Origin: Ignavibacteriae bacterium HGW-Ignavibacteriae-1
GTDB taxonomy: Bacteria > Bacteroidota > Ignavibacteria > Kapaibacteriales > UBA2268
DNA length: 64,000 nucleotides
Direction of reading: 5' to 3'
NCBI GenBank assembly: GCA_002839825.1
Contig: PGYU01000004.1
Span: forward strand, 100,042 to 164,041
Notes under the pieces: model-generated
The model's database searches: none
Seen by the model: only the letters and a program-made list of their open reading frames with translations
What the model was told of the DNA's origin: nothing
Made by a program: the position numbers and the translations under genes
In this document: positions 62,274-64,000 of the stretch, piece after piece
Layout of the letters: each line of letters begins with the position of its first letter
How positions within the stretch are numbered: the stretch's first letter is position 1

Positions 62274-63518
62274 ATGACCGAAATTATCGTTGAATGTCCC
62301 AAATGCCACAATAGATTTGGCGTTGAAGAAGTAATCAAATCACAAATCGAAAACACAATCAAAAACGATTATGATAGAAAAATCAACGACTACAAGCAAA
62401 TAGTTGATTCCGAAAGAGCAATGCTCGAAAAACAAAAAAGCGAAATCGGCAAGCAGCGACAAGAGATTGAGGAAATGATTCAGAGCCAATTGAACCTTCG
62501 GCTCAATTCCGAGCGTGAGCAAATCGGGCGCAAATTTGCCAATGATTACGAAGAAAAGCTCAAAATGCTCGAACTTGATGCCAAATCTGCCAAAGAGGAA
62601 AATCTCACACTCAAACGCAAAGAAATCGAATTGCTCCAAACACAGCAAAAGCTAAACGAAATGAAACAAAATCATGAGTTGGAGATGGAAAAAAAACTTA
62701 TGGAGCAACGCAATTCCTTACGCAATGAAATTGAAAGCAATATGAGCCAACAATTCGAACTTCAGAAGAGAGAACTCGAGAAAAAATTGGACGACCAAAG
62801 AAAATTAGCGGAGGAAATGCGTCGCAAAGCCGAACAAGGCTCGATGCAAATGCAAGGCGAAGTTCAGGAACTGTTTCTGGAGGAATTCCTTGCAGCTAAA
62901 TATCCTCGCGATTTGATATCCGAAGTGCCCAAAGGCAAAAGCGGTGCCGATATTATCCATACCGTTCGCAATCCAATGAATGCCGAATGTGGCAAAATCG
63001 CCTACGAGAGCAAGCGCACACTGAGTTTCAACAAGGATTGGATTGGCAAGCTCAAAGAAGATATGATAGCAATCAAAGCCGACCTCGGAGTGATAGTGAC
63101 CCAGAATATGCCACAAGGCGTCAAATCATTTTGCTATATTGACGGGATTTGGGTGTGCAGCTTCGGCGAATTCGAAAGCGTCGTGGCGGTATTGCGTGAG
63201 ATGTTGCTTTCAGTAAACCAAGTCAAACTCCAAGAGACAAACAAAAGCGATGCAAAGGAAATGATATACAACTATCTCACGAGCAACGAATTTAACCAAC
63301 GCGTAACCCAAATAGTTGATACATTCAACAAAATCCGCGACGGAATCAACAAAGAGCGAACCCAAATGACAAAAATCTGGGCTATGCGCGAAAAACAAAT
63401 CGAATCCATAGTGCTCGGTATGTCCGAAATGTTCGGTTCAATCAAAGGTTATGGCTTGCAGGCAATCGAAGAAACAGATTTCATGATGCTCGAAACCTAT
63501 GAAGAAAAAGAAGATTGA
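62274..63518 (+). CDS. DUF2130 coiled-coil, nuclease-fold-like protein
   Basis: A 414-residue cytoplasmic protein. An N-terminal CPKCHNRFG motif suggests a small metal site, followed by a long coiled coil (about residues 25-200, rich in E/K/Q, for example KQKSEIGKQRQEIEEMIQSQL). The conserved DUF2130 domain then appears (EVQELFLEEFLAAKYPRDLISEVPKGKSGADIIHTV, IAYESKRTLSFNKDWIGKLKEDM; landmarks), with the PD-(D/E)xK-like residues E...GAD...ESK. The domain is found in many bacteria but its function is not established. No restriction or phage gene adjoins it. It is divergent from the FnIII gene, with 219 bases between the starts. Confidence 0.87.
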   Translation: MTEIIVECPKCHNRFGVEEVIKSQIENTIKNDYDRKINDYKQIVDSERAMLEKQKSEIGKQRQEIEEMIQSQLNLRLNSEREQIGRKFANDYEEKLKMLELDAKSAKEENLTLKRKEIELLQTQQKLNEMKQNHELEMEKKLMEQRNSLRNEIESNMSQQFELQKRELEKKLDDQRKLAEEMRRKAEQGSMQMQGEVQELFLEEFLAAKYPRDLISEVPKGKSGADIIHTVRNPMNAECGKIAYESKRTLSFNKDWIGKLKEDMIAIKADLGVIVTQNMPQGVKSFCYIDGIWVCSFGEFESVVAVLREMLLSVNQVKLQETNKSDAKEMIYNYLTSNEFNQRVTQIVDTFNKIRDGINKERTQMTKIWAMREKQIESIVLGMSEMFGSIKGYGLQAIEETDFMMLETYEEKED

Positions 63519-63639
63519 TACGTCAAAAAATTCAGAAATATTTTAGCTTTTCTTATGTAACTTTTATGCTTTTCATAACATTATTATATATGTGAAATAG
63601 CAAATTTACTAATATATTATATATTTTGGGAGTCGAAAA

Positions 63640-64000
63640 ATGTTATATATGCTCAGACTCATAGCTATCGCCGCATTCATCTTTACGGCGAACCTCAATC
63701 TTTTTGCCCAACAAGACACAAGCGGCTGGGTGCAATCGGGAAACGCTCTGTTCCAAAGGATGCAAGTTGATTCAATCACCCAATTCGGTTTATCGGTAAG
63801 CGGTGATACTGTCTGGACATACTCCAAAGACAACGTTCTCCGCTTTTGGAAAGTTGAGGACGGAAAGTTGATATTTGAAAAATCATTTGATGGTGCATAT
63901 GTTATTAGCCGCGATTTGAAAACTTACTTCAAGATAGACAAGGAATTGATTTATAATATTCGCTTTGAAGTTTATGATATGAAAACTGATTCCCTAATCA
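63640..64000 (+). CDS. partial exported propeller-like protein (cut by window end)
   Basis: An open frame from ATG 63640 runs to the window edge with no stop (120 codons). It opens with a signal peptide of about 25 residues (MLYMLRLIAIAAFIFTANLNLFAQ) and continues with WD40/propeller-like text (SVSGDTVWTYSKDNVLRFWKVEDGKLIFEKSFDGAYVISRDLKTYFKI), like the exported propeller proteins at 6415 and 56435. GGGAG lies about 6 bases before the ATG. A T9SS sorting domain would be expected at the missing C-terminus, but this cannot be seen. Confidence 0.8.
   Translation, partial: MLYMLRLIAIAAFIFTANLNLFAQQDTSGWVQSGNALFQRMQVDSITQFGLSVSGDTVWTYSKDNVLRFWKVEDGKLIFEKSFDGAYVISRDLKTYFKIDKELIYNIRFEVYDMKTDSLI

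Overview
The window is 64 kb of an AT-rich (roughly 35-40 % GC by eye), gene-dense bacterial chromosome. Several markers point to the Bacteroidota/Chlorobiota-Ignavibacteria-'Kapabacteria' side of the tree. At least six exported proteins end in type IX secretion (T9SS) sorting domains with the IHPNPATEYI-type start. Many lipoproteins carry a classical lipobox. Elongation factor P has the tip HRTPGNLRAF, which from memory is the Chlorobium-type version. No rRNA, tRNA, CRISPR array, phage or transposase gene was found. The genus cannot be fixed from this window.

Layout. 0-13 kb: a YVTN-propeller lipoprotein coupled to a GAF-GAF-SpoIIE phosphatase; an atypical GH13 amylase-like protein; a DsbD-N-like protein with a thioredoxin-fold partner; a T9SS propeller protein between dispersed repeats; then a phosphohexomutase, enolase, pdxA and an amino-acid permease on the minus strand. 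13-20 kb: a LysE-family exporter, a Ycf48/BNR-type T9SS protein in repeats, a lipoprotein, uvrC, a ParE-type toxin-antitoxin pair, a c-type heme lipoprotein and a 2-Cys peroxiredoxin. 20-34.7 kb: topA, a TylF-like methyltransferase, a T9SS subtilase, a NagZ-like GH3 lipoprotein, efp, free-Met-R-sulfoxide reductase, a lamin-tail protein, an orphan PolX N-terminal (HhH) protein, deoC and tryptophanase.

34.9-39.9 kb is accessory in character. It has only minus-strand genes: a zinc-ribbon membrane protein, a short UppS-like prenyltransferase, two coupled lipoproteins and one unknown. Part of it is bracketed by two copies of the 3' end of an osmC gene, one intact and one a fragment. 40-56 kb is mostly housekeeping: purE, the DUF255/YyaL thioredoxin-domain protein, murG with two small membrane proteins, a UPF0173 hydrolase, trxA-pterin dehydratase, dps, metG, nusB, a four-gene Mla-type lipid-transport/peptidase operon, a YjbR protein and RlpA. 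56-64 kb carries two large T9SS proteins separated by 740 bp of repeats, a DUF2130 coiled-coil protein, and the start of another exported propeller protein cut by the window edge.

The most striking structure is the distribution of dispersed palindromic repeats. Every cluster found lies next to a T9SS surface-protein gene (6.4, 14.1, 47.0, 56.4 and 59.4 kb), often on both sides. In two of those genes different palindromes are also inserted in frame, at the same two loop positions of the C-terminal sorting domain. This suggests repeat-bounded surface-protein modules and a palindrome-tolerant sorting domain, and is the best candidate here for something not well described.
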